64,000 bases of DNA from Gracilibacillus lacisalsi DSM 19029 (GTDB lineage: Bacteria > Bacillota > Bacilli > Bacillales > Amphibacillaceae). The notes under the pieces were generated by a model, which saw only the letters and a list, made by a program, of their open reading frames with translations, was not told the origin of the DNA and did not search any database. Position numbers and translations under genes: made by a program. Below are positions 33,630-44,758 of this stretch, one piece after another. Location of the stretch: positions 310,001-374,000 of the forward strand of contig NZ_KB898662.1 in the NCBI RefSeq assembly GCF_000377765.1, given 5' to 3'. How positions within the stretch are numbered: the stretch's first letter is position 1; the number at the start of each line of letters is the position of its first letter.

Positions 33630-34172
33630 ATGACCGAAACCTATAAACTTACTATTAGCGGATTGGAAAGAGAATTGCCAATTGTAGAAGTTGATGATCA
33701 CCTTAGCATTGCAAGTTTCGTAATTTTAGGAGATACAGAACTTGTCTGCCATGTCGCTCCTTTACTAGCGAAGAAATTACCTCCTGTGGACTACATTGTT
33801 ACAGCAGAAGCAAAAGGGATCCCATTGATTCATGAATTAACTAAAGTAATGGGCAAAAAGGAGTATATCATTGCACGTAAAAGTGTGAAAGCATACATGG
33901 AGGATCCTGTCATTAATAGAGTAAATTCAATCACGACTAGCGATGAGCAACTGCTTTGCTTAGATGGGAAAGATGCTAAATTGTTAAAAGGTAAAAAGGT
34001 GGCAATTATCGATGATGTCATCAGTACAGGAGAATCTATTCGCGCACTGGAGGAACTTGTACACCAAGCTGGCGCAATCGTTGAGGCAAAAGCTGCAATC
34101 CTTGCAGAGGGGGATGCTGCTGATCGTGATGATTTGATTTTTCTTGGGAAACTACCAGTTTTTACGAATTAG
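33630..34172 (+). CDS. Purine phosphoribosyltransferase family protein
   Basis: 180-residue type I phosphoribosyltransferase. The PRPP-binding signature VAIIDDVISTGES (about 126-138) is intact, as is the ribose-phosphate side loop VTAEAKGIPL near residues 55-64, which resembles adenine and xanthine phosphoribosyltransferases. It would convert the imported purine base plus PRPP to the nucleotide. GAGGAGGAG ribosome site. In the same transcript as the purine permease, under the riboswitch. Apt- or Xpt-like specificity cannot be settled here; the guanine-type riboswitch favours guanine/xanthine. Confidence 0.88.
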   Translation: MTETYKLTISGLERELPIVEVDDHLSIASFVILGDTELVCHVAPLLAKKLPPVDYIVTAEAKGIPLIHELTKVMGKKEYIIARKSVKAYMEDPVINRVNSITTSDEQLLCLDGKDAKLLKGKKVAIIDDVISTGESIRALEELVHQAGAIVEAKAAILAEGDAADRDDLIFLGKLPVFTN

Positions 34173-34209
34173 TAAACAATTACTGATGAAAGGTAATAAA
34201 AGTATTAAT

Positions 34210-34238
34210 CTTCCTTGGATAAAGCATATCCAAGGAAG
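34210..34238. terminator. Hairpin after the purine operon
   Basis: Perfect 12-bp inverted repeat (CTTCCTTGGATA/TATCCAAGGAAG) with a 5-base loop, 38 bases after the phosphoribosyltransferase stop and between convergent genes. No clear T-run, so its strength as a terminator is uncertain. Confidence 0.55.
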
Positions 34239-34286
34239 AGAACGTGTTAAAAATCCTCTCCTTTAGATTTAATACATTAAGAAAAA

Positions 34287-36287
34287 CTATAAATGAACTC
34301 CTTTCTGTTCACGTATCATCTTTAATACACCCGCTGCATTTGTTGGTTTGCTATAATAATAGCCTTGCACCAAATAGCCACCAAGACATGTTAAGATTTC
34401 TTCCTCGTCTTTTGTTTCGATCCCTTCTGTCACGACACTAAGGTTTAGCTGTTCCGCCATTGACAGAATTCCACCGATTATGACTTGTTTATTTTTATCA
34501 TCAATGTTATCAATAAAGGTTTTATCTAGTTTGATTGTGTCTAATGGTAATGTGTTTAATAGAGATATCGACGAATAACCTGTACCGAAATCGTCCATCG
34601 ACACCCTTATCCCCAACTGTCGTAATTGATTCATTTGCTGAATGATCTGTTCCATATTTGAGTACATCACCGTTTCCGTAATTTCCACTTCTAAGTACGA
34701 GGGATCTAACTTATATTTGCTAAGCATTTCTTCGAAGATGCCTTTTACATTTTTATTTTCTATGAATTTAATTGATAGATTGATAGCAATAGGTAAACTT
34801 ATCCCCATTCGGCTCCATTCTGTGGCTTGTACAAAAGCTTTTTCAAGGGTCCACTCGGTCAATTCCATAATATAATTCGTTTCCTCTGCCATCGTAATAA
34901 ATTCCATGGGTGATACATAACCATACTTCGGGTGTTGCCATCTAGTTAATGCTTCTACTCCAACAATAGAGGAAGTTTTGATATTAAACTTTGGTTGATA
35001 TAGAATAAATAATTGTTCATTTTCAATTGCTCTTCGTAAATCATGTTCTAAAATAATTCGTCTAATTCTTTCTTCTCCCATTGCCTCTGTGAAGAAAGCA
35101 TACTGATTCTTTCCTGATTCCTTCGCCTTGTACATAGCTATGTCTGCTTCTTCTAGGATTTTCATTCCTTTTTTCTGATGTGGTATTCCTAAACTGATCC
35201 CAATGCTTGCTGAGATATAGAGTGGTTTATTGTCTACTTCAAAAGGCTGATTGATTTCCTCTAGGATTTCGGCTGCTAGTTGTTCAATACGCTCTTTGTC
35301 ACTATGATTGATTAATAAAATAAATTCATCCCCACCAATTCGATAGCCTTGTATGCCCTCATGAGAATGGCGATGAAGAATCAAACCGACCGTTTCTAAT
35401 AATTCATCCCCTACTTGATGTCCTAACGTATCATTAACCGATTTAAACGAGTCTAGATCCAAAAAAAGCACACTAACGTGCCCGGAATCCTGGTTGGTAT
35501 TAAAATATTTGTTCAAGGCATTACGGTTTGATAATTGCGTAACGGTATCTTGGTAGGCTATTTTATTCAATACATGCCGATCAAATATCATCGTTCCCCA
35601 CGAAACTAGTAAAATAACTATTACAATGATGGTAACTCCGTATAATAGAAAATGGTTCGTCGGTATATTTGTAGGATCGGAAACAGAATGATCGAATTCT
35701 ATACTAACAGCTGCCATCCCAGTATAATGCATACCTGCAATAGCAACTCCCATTACAATAGCAGAAAGAGATTTTAACCACTTAGAACCTGCTTGGTTGC
35801 GAAAACGGATAAATAAAATGACTGCAACATAAGAGGCAATGAATGCAATAAGAACCGACAAAACCACTAGCGTGCTATTATAGTTGATTTGTGCGTCCAT
35901 CTCCATTGCTGCCATTCCTAAGTAATGCATGATGACAATACCAGATCCCATCATCACTCCACCAACAACAATCCGATACCTCGGAATTATTTTGGGCATT
36001 GTAACGTAAAAGGCAATAAAGGAGGAGAGTATACTTACCACCAACGAGAGAGACGTAATCCAAACATTGTATGAAACTTGTATATGTGGGTGGTATGCAA
36101 TCATCCCAATAAAATGCATGGACCAAATTCCTAATCCCATTACAATGGAACCAGACACAAGCCAAAATAATTTACTTTTCCCTTTCGCATTTGAAAGATT
36201 GGAAGCATTCGTTAATGATAGTAAGGAAGCTATGATTGCAATGATAATTGATAATACAACGATATAAAGGTTATATTGTTCCACCAT
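34287..36287 (-). CDS. MHYT-GGDEF-EAL bifunctional c-di-GMP protein
   Basis: 666-residue membrane protein. Residues 1 to about 245 form a seven-span MHYT sensor with three motif copies (MHFIGM, MHYLGM, MHYTGM), thought to bind a metal and sense O2, CO or NO. The GGDEF domain (about 255-410) has LDLDSFKSVNDTLGHQVGD and an intact RIGGDEFILL. The EAL domain (about 425-666) has VGVEALTRW, the metal-ligand stretches INLSIKF and EITETVMYS, MDDFGTGYSS and the ending VTEGIETKDEE...GYYYSKP, all intact, so both c-di-GMP synthesis and hydrolysis are possible. Its last ~32 codons plus the following DNA are duplicated at 25.5 kb. Confidence 0.95.
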   Translation of the reverse strand: MVEQYNLYIVVLSIIIAIIASLLSLTNASNLSNAKGKSKLFWLVSGSIVMGLGIWSMHFIGMIAYHPHIQVSYNVWITSLSLVVSILSSFIAFYVTMPKIIPRYRIVVGGVMMGSGIVIMHYLGMAAMEMDAQINYNSTLVVLSVLIAFIASYVAVILFIRFRNQAGSKWLKSLSAIVMGVAIAGMHYTGMAAVSIEFDHSVSDPTNIPTNHFLLYGVTIIVIVILLVSWGTMIFDRHVLNKIAYQDTVTQLSNRNALNKYFNTNQDSGHVSVLFLDLDSFKSVNDTLGHQVGDELLETVGLILHRHSHEGIQGYRIGGDEFILLINHSDKERIEQLAAEILEEINQPFEVDNKPLYISASIGISLGIPHQKKGMKILEEADIAMYKAKESGKNQYAFFTEAMGEERIRRIILEHDLRRAIENEQLFILYQPKFNIKTSSIVGVEALTRWQHPKYGYVSPMEFITMAEETNYIMELTEWTLEKAFVQATEWSRMGISLPIAINLSIKFIENKNVKGIFEEMLSKYKLDPSYLEVEITETVMYSNMEQIIQQMNQLRQLGIRVSMDDFGTGYSSISLLNTLPLDTIKLDKTFIDNIDDKNKQVIIGGILSMAEQLNLSVVTEGIETKDEEEILTCLGGYLVQGYYYSKPTNAAGVLKMIREQKGVHL

Positions 36288-36913
36288 GAATTTATATCCT
36301 CTCTTTTAATTGTGGATGTCAGCGATATTCCTTTTTGACTAGTTAAAATAGATCATTTTATTATACTATACCCGAAATGTGTTCTGTCTAACACTCATTG
36401 AAAAAGGTTAAAGTATAGATATTTGAAATTTATCAACTACATCGTTAATTTCCAAACAAATGATTGATTAAGTACCAAATTAAACTTTGATAGAAGAAAA
36501 ATGGTACTAAAGCTGAATTTAAGTACCAAATACATAGAATGTCGAGGCTATTTTGGTACTAAAAAAATGAAGTTGAAAGGATAGATGGAAACAGATCGAT
36601 TCAGAAGATTTTATAGTGGAGGGATCGAAAATACGAATAGAAGGCTTTGGAACAGATTTAAAAGTTAGAAGTATGGTGGTGATTACCCTCTCATATTGCT
36701 AAATACCATTTGCAATAAACAGGTTAAAATTGTTAACAGTACCATTAATCAAGATAACTATTAAATGCAACTACAAGATTTCCCTACAAAAGCGATTTAA
36801 CTGGGAAATCTAACTAATTTAAAGAAAGGTTTTCTCCTTGATCAATTAATTCTCTATTATTTTTGTTTCAAATGCTAGTAGATGGAATGTCATATGAGTA
36901 GATTTTCCCCTTT
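36288..36913. other. 626-base non-coding region with a dispersed repeat
   Basis: No gene supported. The promoter of the MHYT-GGDEF-EAL gene occupies the start. A repeat unit also found at 54.4 kb lies at 36470-36567 (separate entry). The remaining DNA, up to 36913, is AT-rich without recognisable coding or hairpins. Confidence 0.6.
36470..36567. repeat. Dispersed ~95-bp repeat built of AAGTACCAAA / TTTGGTACT arms, copy 1
   Basis: Contains AAGTACCAAAT, then ATGGTACTAAAGCTG, AAGTACCAAAT again, and TTTTGGTACTAAA, so it can fold into two successive hairpins. A diverged copy in the same orientation is at 54403-54489. No transposase is near either. Confidence 0.75.
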
Positions 36914-37237
36914 TCACTTTATATAGTTTAAAAACCATATAAATATAGCTACACCAAAAACAAAGATGGTAGATATAACGAGTAATGTAAAATGTTTTCT
37001 TTTTCCACTAACTATCATTTCCACAATATGAACAGCATTCATTAAGCCAAGTGAAAAGAGCATACCTATCTTTAAAAACTCGGACGAATCATTTGACGGA
37101 TCGGAGGATAACAATCCTGAAACAGAGTAAAATATTAATTGAACAGCAAAGTAAAGAGTGGCGATTCTGAACGTAATATCTAATGTCAAAAATAACTTAT
37201 TTCTTTCCCTATATCTTTTTTTAAGGCTTTCAATCAT
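36914..37237 (-). CDS. Hypothetical membrane protein (107 aa)
   Basis: Small protein with a basic N-terminus (MIESLKKRYRERNKL) and three hydrophobic segments at about 20-42, 56-76 and 86-105, with an acidic serine-rich loop (SDPSNDSSE) between the first two. Not recognised. The start at 37237 is preferred over ATG at 37243 because AGGGGAG is 9 bases upstream of the former and only 3 from the latter. Next to a nonsense-interrupted membrane gene on the same strand. Confidence 0.55.
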   Translation of the reverse strand: MIESLKKRYRERNKLFLTLDITFRIATLYFAVQLIFYSVSGLLSSDPSNDSSEFLKIGMLFSLGLMNAVHIVEMIVSGKRKHFTLLVISTIFVFGVAIFIWFLNYIK

Positions 37238-37302
37238 GCTCATACACTCCCCTATAACGTTTAAGTAATAATTCATGACTAAACAGAAAGCTATAATCTC
37301 AG

Positions 37303-37917
37303 TTATTGTTCATAGACTGATCCATTCTCTATTTCTTCCTTTTTAGAAGTTAGCTTCTGTTTATAGGGAACATAAGAAGCAAGAAACGTAGCTATCTGTT
37401 CTTTAGTTTCATCCGATGTTATAATACAGCTTGCGCTAGTAAAACCTAGCTTTACCTTCAATTCGTAACAATCATTTACCTCTTTGGTATGACCATAGAA
37501 TTTATGATTTACATCAATACGGACAAATTGATAATACTTGATCTTCTGCCAACGGATGAACTGGGTACCTATCATTAACCCCTCTTCTTTTATAGCAAAC
37601 GTATTTAACACCTGGTAAGAAAACAAAGTGAACGGAATGATGAACAAATAAATTGGGAACAATTCCTCTGTAAATAAAGCATAGAAAAACGCACTCCAAA
37701 TCAGCACAAGAAGACACCCGTAAATAACAAGACGCTTTTTGTGATATGTTATTTCTGGATAATCAATGGTTCAAAGGGGCTCCAATCTTATATTGCGATA
37801 ATCCATCTCCGAACTTGGGAAAATACTTCGCCTCTTTAATTCCCTCAAAGTTCGCCCCACTCGGTATATATGATATATCACAATACCTATAAACAACAGA
37901 TTAACCCATAAATACAT
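37303..37917 (-). pseudogene. Membrane protein gene with in-frame TGA
   Basis: Reading from an ATG at 37917, preceded by GAGGCGGTG, one frame runs 205 codons to 37303, broken by a single TGA at 37771-37773 (codon 49). Before the stop: MYLWVNLLFIGIVIYHIYRV, a membrane span then a basic stretch. After it: TIDYPEITYHKKRLVIYGCL, two further spans, and a hydrophilic C-terminal half with KEEGLMIGTQFIRWQKIKYY, like a small PH-like membrane domain. The downstream part could be translated alone from GTG at 37707, but that start has no ribosome site. A TGG to TGA change is the simplest explanation. Family not recognised. Confidence 0.6.
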
Positions 37918-38020
37918 ATTTTCACCGCCTCTTCTATCTCTTACATTATATACGTATTAGAGCCGTTTCAAGTTTCAGGTTTCTATCCCTATCCAACTCC
38001 ATGTCGAATTCACGTAAATT

Positions 38021-38053
38021 AAAAGGCATCTACCATTTTGGTACATGCCTTTT
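38021..38053 (-). terminator. Terminator of the sulfatase/FGE operon
   Basis: Hairpin AAAAGGCAT.TACC/GGTA.ATGCCTTTT with a 5-base loop; on the minus strand it is followed by TTTTAATTT. It lies 134 bases beyond the FGE stop. Confidence 0.7.
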
Positions 38054-38186
38054 GGTTAATTTTACTGTAAAACGCAAGTTGTTACTATATTCGACAAGGA
38101 AACACAAACCCTTTCTTTTTTCAATGCCAGCCATACATCGCTCATTAAATATTGGCACTCATCCTTTAGGGATGTCCATTCTATGA

Positions 38187-39137
38187 TTAAATATCCGCCA
38201 CACAACGAAAGCCCAAATTACCTGTTGAACTGTCCATTGTATTCGCGCTACGTGCTGCTACTCGGTATCGATTACAGTAGGAATGGTGACACAAGTAGGA
38301 ACCACCTCGCATCACTCGTGGTATTTGGTTTCCTGGGTACTTTAATTGTTTGGTGTTATCATTTTCAAACGGATCAGCACACCATTCCCAAACATTTCCT
38401 GAGACGTTGTATAAGCCATAACCATTTGGTGGAAACGAGACAGCTGGTGCAGTACCTATGTAGCCATCATGCGTCGTATTATTCACCGGAAATTCTCCCT
38501 GCCAAATATTGCAGTAATGTTCACCATTCGGGTGTAACTCATCTCCCCATGCATATTTCTTTTGTACTAATCCACCACGAGCAGCATACTCCCATTCTTT
38601 CTCAGTCGGAAGTCGCTTCCCTGCCCAGTCACAGAAAGCAACTGCATCATTCCAGGAGACATGGATAACCGGGTGGTCCATCCGCTCGTCAATCGAGGAG
38701 CCGGGACCTTCTGGTTGATACCAGAATGCCTCATCTACTGCTAACCACCATGGTGTTCCTGGAACCCTCCGTTCTTCTATCACCTGTTCCTTTTGAAGAA
38801 ACAAATGAAAAACGAATGACCAACCAAACACTTCTGCTTCGGTTTTGTAGCCCGTCTCATCTACGAATGCCTTGAATTCAGCATTAGTCACCGTGTGGCT
38901 ATCGATATAAAAAGGCTGCACCTCTTCTTTTCTTACCGGACCTTCCTGATCAGCTGGAAAACCGTCATCATCCTCTGTCCCCATTAAAAATGCTCCACCA
39001 TCAAGTAATACCATTTTATCTTTAAATTTGATGACTTGCTGTTTTTGATTTGTCACAGGTGACGTTTCTGTTTTTGCATCTGTAATGCTTGCTCTGTTGA
39101 CTGAACAACAAGAAGCTTGCTGATTCTCCTTTTCCAT
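38187..39137 (-). CDS. Formylglycine-generating enzyme (sulfatase-modifying factor)
   Basis: 316-residue FGE/SUMF1-family protein that oxidises the active-site Cys of sulfatases to C-alpha-formylglycine. FGE-sulfatase domain from about residue 40 (VLLDGGAFLMGTEDDDGFPADQEGP). The catalytic pair lies in GGSYLCHHSYCNRYRVAARS near the C-terminus (two Cys five residues apart, as in the copper-dependent aerobic enzymes), and NLGFRCV closes the domain. ATG at 39137 has AAAGGAG at ideal spacing; the longer frame does not. Directly downstream of a Cys-type sulfatase gene, and a second such sulfatase is at 50 kb. No signal peptide, so modification occurs in the cytoplasm. Confidence 0.94.
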   Translation of the reverse strand: MEKENQQASCCSVNRASITDAKTETSPVTNQKQQVIKFKDKMVLLDGGAFLMGTEDDDGFPADQEGPVRKEEVQPFYIDSHTVTNAEFKAFVDETGYKTEAEVFGWSFVFHLFLQKEQVIEERRVPGTPWWLAVDEAFWYQPEGPGSSIDERMDHPVIHVSWNDAVAFCDWAGKRLPTEKEWEYAARGGLVQKKYAWGDELHPNGEHYCNIWQGEFPVNNTTHDGYIGTAPAVSFPPNGYGLYNVSGNVWEWCADPFENDNTKQLKYPGNQIPRVMRGGSYLCHHSYCNRYRVAARSANTMDSSTGNLGFRCVADI

Positions 39138-39197
39138 TTCAAAAACTCCTTTTTCCATGCTATATGTTCATTATAGCATGGGGGTACAAGTGTATAA

Positions 39198-40973
39198 TTA
39201 GTCCACACGTAAGGTCATATCTATTTGATAGAAAAGACGTGCCTGTTCCTCTTTATCCACATTGTCTTTGATCCAATTTCTGATGTCATCCTCTGTTACA
39301 GCGGCATTTGTTTCTTGCACGTACTGTTTCATGGCTTGTGCCTTCGTTTTATCTTTGAGTGCATTGATCAACGTGAGATAGCCATCCTTTACATGATAGT
39401 TTACAAATGTTACCTCTTCCGTCACTGCTTCTTGCTCACGATCTAATACTTCATGTTCCTTCCTTACATCTTCAACTGAATGGATTTGATCTAATCCATA
39501 GTACGTATATAGTGTTTCTGGTGCCTCATTCTCTTCCATTAAACACTTCAGCTTCTCAATCATTTCGAATTCTTTTTCTGCATTTGTTAATGGTGATTTT
39601 TGGGCAGGGTCTTCTTTGTAGTTGAATAATTTATTGCCAAAGCGCTGATAGTTCTTGCCCATAAAGTCCGACGTTTGCATTTTCAGTGTGCTAACTCCCT
39701 TTGTAAAGGCAAAAGAGTTATCTAGCTCTGCACCTTGTAATTCCTCTGGTGTAAAACGGCGGTTCATACGCATTGGTGACAATGTATATTCATACAGATA
39801 ATCTTCCTTACCAGGCATTGGAGCTCTCATATAAATGTATTCTTGATCAGCAACGTTCATATTGCTTCCAAAGTAGCCAAATAAAATAGCTTCATGATTC
39901 ACTTCATCAGGCGATTCTACCACCTTACGTAATGATTTGCCCTTCATAAATTCTGGGATCTCAATATCAAAGAATTCCAAAATGGTAGCTGGAACATCAA
40001 TATTTTGTGCCAATTGATTTCGAGATTCATTCTGAATGCCTAAATCTGGATACCAGATAAAGAATGGAATATTAGCAATCTCATTATAGACTGGCATTAT
40101 GTTTTTCCCCCACCAGTCATGTTCACCTAAGAGTAAGCCATGATCCGTGTTCACTATCAACATCGTATCTTCCCACATATTATGTTCATCCATAAAGTCT
40201 AAAACTTTTCCTAAGTAGGCGTCACACATCGTAACAAGCGCTTTATAGAAGTTTTTCAGCAGGTCTGCTTTTTCGCTTGTATAATCATCGTGCGAGTACA
40301 TGAGCCAGCCATTAAATTCCTCTTGCGAAACACCATACATGTTTAAATATTTTTCTGGTACAAAAAACGGTTCATGCGGATCAAAGCATTCAATTTGCAA
40401 GAACCAATTGTCCGCATCCTTATTCTCTCTTAAAAACTCCATACCCGCTTCCACTGTGCGGTAAAGCATATGGTCTTCTTCTTTCGGCATATGTTCTCGA
40501 TTATATAAATCTTGAGCAATACTACCAATTTTTCTTTGCTTAAATTCATCTGGAATATTATCTAACCCATCAATATTCATATCCTTGTCCACTTTTGCCT
40601 TCCAACTATCCCCTTCTTGTCCGCGAATCAACTCATAAGAAGAATAACGTGGGTGGTAAGTGGCTCCTCCATCTCGCCAATAATGCTTATGATCTGTTAC
40701 AAGATGTGTATATATACCATTCTGTTTCAATAATTCTGGCATCGAATCATCAAATGGCTCCATAGGCCCCCAACCGCGATGTAAGAAATTGTAACGACCT
40801 GTTTGCATGTCTCGTCTTGCTGGCATACATGGTAAACTGCCAGCAAAAAATTGATTAAATTGCACTGTTTTTTGTTGTAGTCGGTCAAAATTTGGTGTTT
40901 GAATATCTGAAGCCTCATATGCATTCAATGCATTTCTTTTTAACGTATCAAACATGACTTGAATTACTTTCAT
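39198..40973 (-). CDS. Cytoplasmic Cys-type sulfatase (copy A)
   Basis: 591-residue sulfatase of the alkaline-phosphatase fold that removes sulfate esters. The FGly motif is intact: LPCMPARRDMQTGR (C-x-P-x-R) at about residues 49-62. Metal-site stretches: MFDTLKRN at the start and VNTDHGLLLGEHDWWGKN at about 269-286, including the late Asp-His pair and Lys. FDPHEPFFVPEKY also fits. No signal peptide, so it acts in the cytoplasm on a substrate already imported. Its paralogue at 50126 shares long identical blocks. It lies between the EIIBCA permease gene upstream and FGE downstream, on the same strand. An in-frame ATG at 40979 is an alternative start. Confidence 0.93.
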   Translation of the reverse strand: MKVIQVMFDTLKRNALNAYEASDIQTPNFDRLQQKTVQFNQFFAGSLPCMPARRDMQTGRYNFLHRGWGPMEPFDDSMPELLKQNGIYTHLVTDHKHYWRDGGATYHPRYSSYELIRGQEGDSWKAKVDKDMNIDGLDNIPDEFKQRKIGSIAQDLYNREHMPKEEDHMLYRTVEAGMEFLRENKDADNWFLQIECFDPHEPFFVPEKYLNMYGVSQEEFNGWLMYSHDDYTSEKADLLKNFYKALVTMCDAYLGKVLDFMDEHNMWEDTMLIVNTDHGLLLGEHDWWGKNIMPVYNEIANIPFFIWYPDLGIQNESRNQLAQNIDVPATILEFFDIEIPEFMKGKSLRKVVESPDEVNHEAILFGYFGSNMNVADQEYIYMRAPMPGKEDYLYEYTLSPMRMNRRFTPEELQGAELDNSFAFTKGVSTLKMQTSDFMGKNYQRFGNKLFNYKEDPAQKSPLTNAEKEFEMIEKLKCLMEENEAPETLYTYYGLDQIHSVEDVRKEHEVLDREQEAVTEEVTFVNYHVKDGYLTLINALKDKTKAQAMKQYVQETNAAVTEDDIRNWIKDNVDKEEQARLFYQIDMTLRVD

Positions 40974-40979
40974 TGTCAT

Positions 40980-41301
40980 TCATCCTCTCTATATTAATCC
41001 ACTGGATCGGAACATTACTTATGAGAAAAGCGCAGAGCGCCCCCTTAAAAACGTAGCGGCTGGAGCGCATCAACTGAGATAAAGGAATCACGGTGAGTTT
41101 ACGAACCGATGATGACTTTCACCTAAAGGCATAAGTGCGACTAAGCCTCTGGTTTCACCAATCGACAAGTCTTCTTTATCGTAGCGCGATTCGTGAAGTC
41201 GCCTAGTTTTTGGGCACTCAGAGCTAGACATCTGTGCTTTCCTTACTTATAAGAAAGGGAAGAAAGAAAGTATAGAATACTTCCTTCCTCCATTACAATC
41301 T
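40980..41301. other. Intergenic region between sulfatase and PTS genes
   Basis: 322 bases without a gene, occupied mostly by the dispersed repeat at 41023-41252. A promoter within or beside this repeat may drive the sulfatase and FGE separately; none could be defined. Confidence 0.5.
41023..41252. repeat. Dispersed intergenic repeat, copy 1 (about 230 bp)
   Basis: Begins GAAAAGCGCAGAGCGCCC and ends GAGCTAGACATCTGTGC then TTTCCTTAC. The second copy, at 43283-43438, has the same ends and orientation but lacks about 80 internal bases. The type (AAAAGCGC..GAGCGCC...GAGCTAGAC) resembles intergenic repeats I recall as common in Bacillaceae. The copies flank the EIIBCA gene. Confidence 0.85.
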
Positions 41302-43438
<2,137 letters not shown>

Positions 43439-43440
43439 TA

Positions 43441-43528
43441 AAAAAACCTGAGATAACCCTTACCACGTAACAAATTGATGTCGTATGGTAGAATCAACTC
43501 AGGTAATGCCCACTAAGGTAACATTCCC
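43441..43528 (-). promoter_or_regulatory. RAT-like antiterminator and terminator in the EIIBCA leader
   Basis: In the gene's direction, GGGAATGTTACC, TTAG, TGGGCATTACC (43501-43528) resembles the RAT consensus GGATTGTTACT...GGCAAAACC. Its end overlaps the 5' arm (ACCTGAG) of a long hairpin closing with CTCAGGT and seven T (to 43441). LicT binding would therefore prevent termination and allow transcription of the permease gene. Confidence 0.7.
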
Positions 43529-43562
43529 TACTATTTAGTTGTTTTAATTGTGTTCAACTCGT

Positions 43563-44420
43563 TTAACTAGATGTCTCCTTTTGCTGTCGGTCAGTCACAC
43601 GGTTAATATGAACAGTTAAATAAATTTCCTCATCCTTTGTTAAATCCAAATCAAAATTATTCTTTAAGTAGGTAGCAATTTTTTCTGTACACTGATAACT
43701 TTCCGTATACGTTTCTTTAATCTGGTTATATAAAAATGGATCAGCTGTATCTTCTAATTTTTCGTTTCGGATAAAACGAATAGCGAAAAAGCGAAGGTGT
43801 GTTAAAAACCTTTCATAGTTAACCGATTCTTCATCTAATTCCACTTTAAAATGAAACTTTACAATACTCAAAATAGTATCGACCATTTCCGTGATCTGAA
43901 CGGCATTGGTAACATTCTGACCAGAAAGCTGACTATTAACTAAGTGCAATGCAATAGATGCGGCCTCATCTTCCCCGAGGCGTACACCTGTCTTTTTTTC
44001 AATAACCTCTAAACACTTGAGTGCTAGCTGAAATTCAAGTTTGTAGTATTTGCGAATTTCCCATGAAAGTGGATTTTTTAGTTCTACACCTTTTTTGTAT
44101 CTGCTTACAGCAAAGCTTATATGATCCGTCAAAGCGATATAAAGGTACTCATCTAATTTATAAGAGAGCTTTGATTGGGCATATTCGTAAAACTGTGCCG
44201 CAATATTTAAATATATCTCTGAAGTATTCATCAATACTTTGGCAAGCTTTTCTGAAATGCCTTTGGTTTGTAAGACAAAGGTTTTTTTGATCTTGGATTT
44301 ATCAATTTCATCGCCAACTTTTTTTTGGAAGGCTAATCCATTCCCCATTACAATCACTTGCTGGTTAAGTTCATTATGGGAAATAACGACATTGTTATTT
44401 AAGATTTTACTAACTCGCAT
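43563..44420 (-). CDS. BglG/LicT family transcription antiterminator
   Basis: 285-residue RNA-binding antiterminator. N-terminal CAT domain (1 to about 56: RVSKILNNNVVISHNELNQQ, then VMGNGLAFQKKVGDEID) and two PRD domains (about 70-168 and 175-280) with the phosphorylatable His in TDHISFAV, ALHLVNSQ, LTHLRFF and LTVHINR. PTS-dependent phosphorylation of these His residues sets activity according to sugar supply. RAT-like sites are present both before its own start (44530-44559) and before the EIIBCA gene. So it should control itself and the permease-sulfatase-FGE transcript. Confidence 0.94.
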   Translation of the reverse strand: MRVSKILNNNVVISHNELNQQVIVMGNGLAFQKKVGDEIDKSKIKKTFVLQTKGISEKLAKVLMNTSEIYLNIAAQFYEYAQSKLSYKLDEYLYIALTDHISFAVSRYKKGVELKNPLSWEIRKYYKLEFQLALKCLEVIEKKTGVRLGEDEAASIALHLVNSQLSGQNVTNAVQITEMVDTILSIVKFHFKVELDEESVNYERFLTHLRFFAIRFIRNEKLEDTADPFLYNQIKETYTESYQCTEKIATYLKNNFDLDLTKDEEIYLTVHINRVTDRQQKETSS

Positions 44421-44470
44421 CTATCCTCCCCCCTCGCGAGAAACTATAGCAATAATATTGCAGCTAAAAA

Positions 44471-44559
44471 CGAAAAAAAACCTAAATTTGAATATAATTC
44501 GCTCCTTATAGAAGCATTCATTCAAATTTAGGTTTTGCCTATTACTATAGTAACAATCC
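44471..44559 (-). promoter_or_regulatory. RAT antiterminator and terminator in the licT leader
   Basis: RAT at 44530-44559 in the gene's direction: GGATTGTTACTATAG then TAATAGGCAAAACCT, very close to the known LicT/SacY target. Its last six bases overlap the 5' arm of a terminator with 15-bp arms (44520-44534 and 44479-44493, AACCTAAATTTGAAT) and eight T. Classical autoregulation by antitermination. Confidence 0.9.
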
Positions 44560-44758
44560 TAAAATATTAATTTGTTATTGAAATAATAGTAGCATATTCG
44601 ATACAAACTTGTAAACCCTTTCTTTAATTCTTTTTTCCTACACCTATAGCTTTTGGTTATAGGCTATTAAACAACGGTATTATCGCAATGTGAAAACCTC
44701 TGCTAATATTAACTTCGGCAAAACAACAAAAGAAATAGAACATCGGAGTTGAAAATTT

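Noticed and set aside
11548-34243. Exact 18-base match CATATCCAAGGAAGAGAA at 11548 and 34226
   Set aside because: One copy is in an SDR remnant and the other in a terminator hairpin; flanks do not align, so chance similarity in AT-rich DNA is likely.
37771-37773. Selenocysteine at the in-frame TGA
   Set aside because: No SECIS-like hairpin just after the codon and no Cys-containing context; a nonsense mutation is simpler.
38183-38668. 161-codon frame opposite the FGE gene
   Set aside because: Antisense shadow; the minus strand encodes complete FGE motifs including both catalytic Cys.
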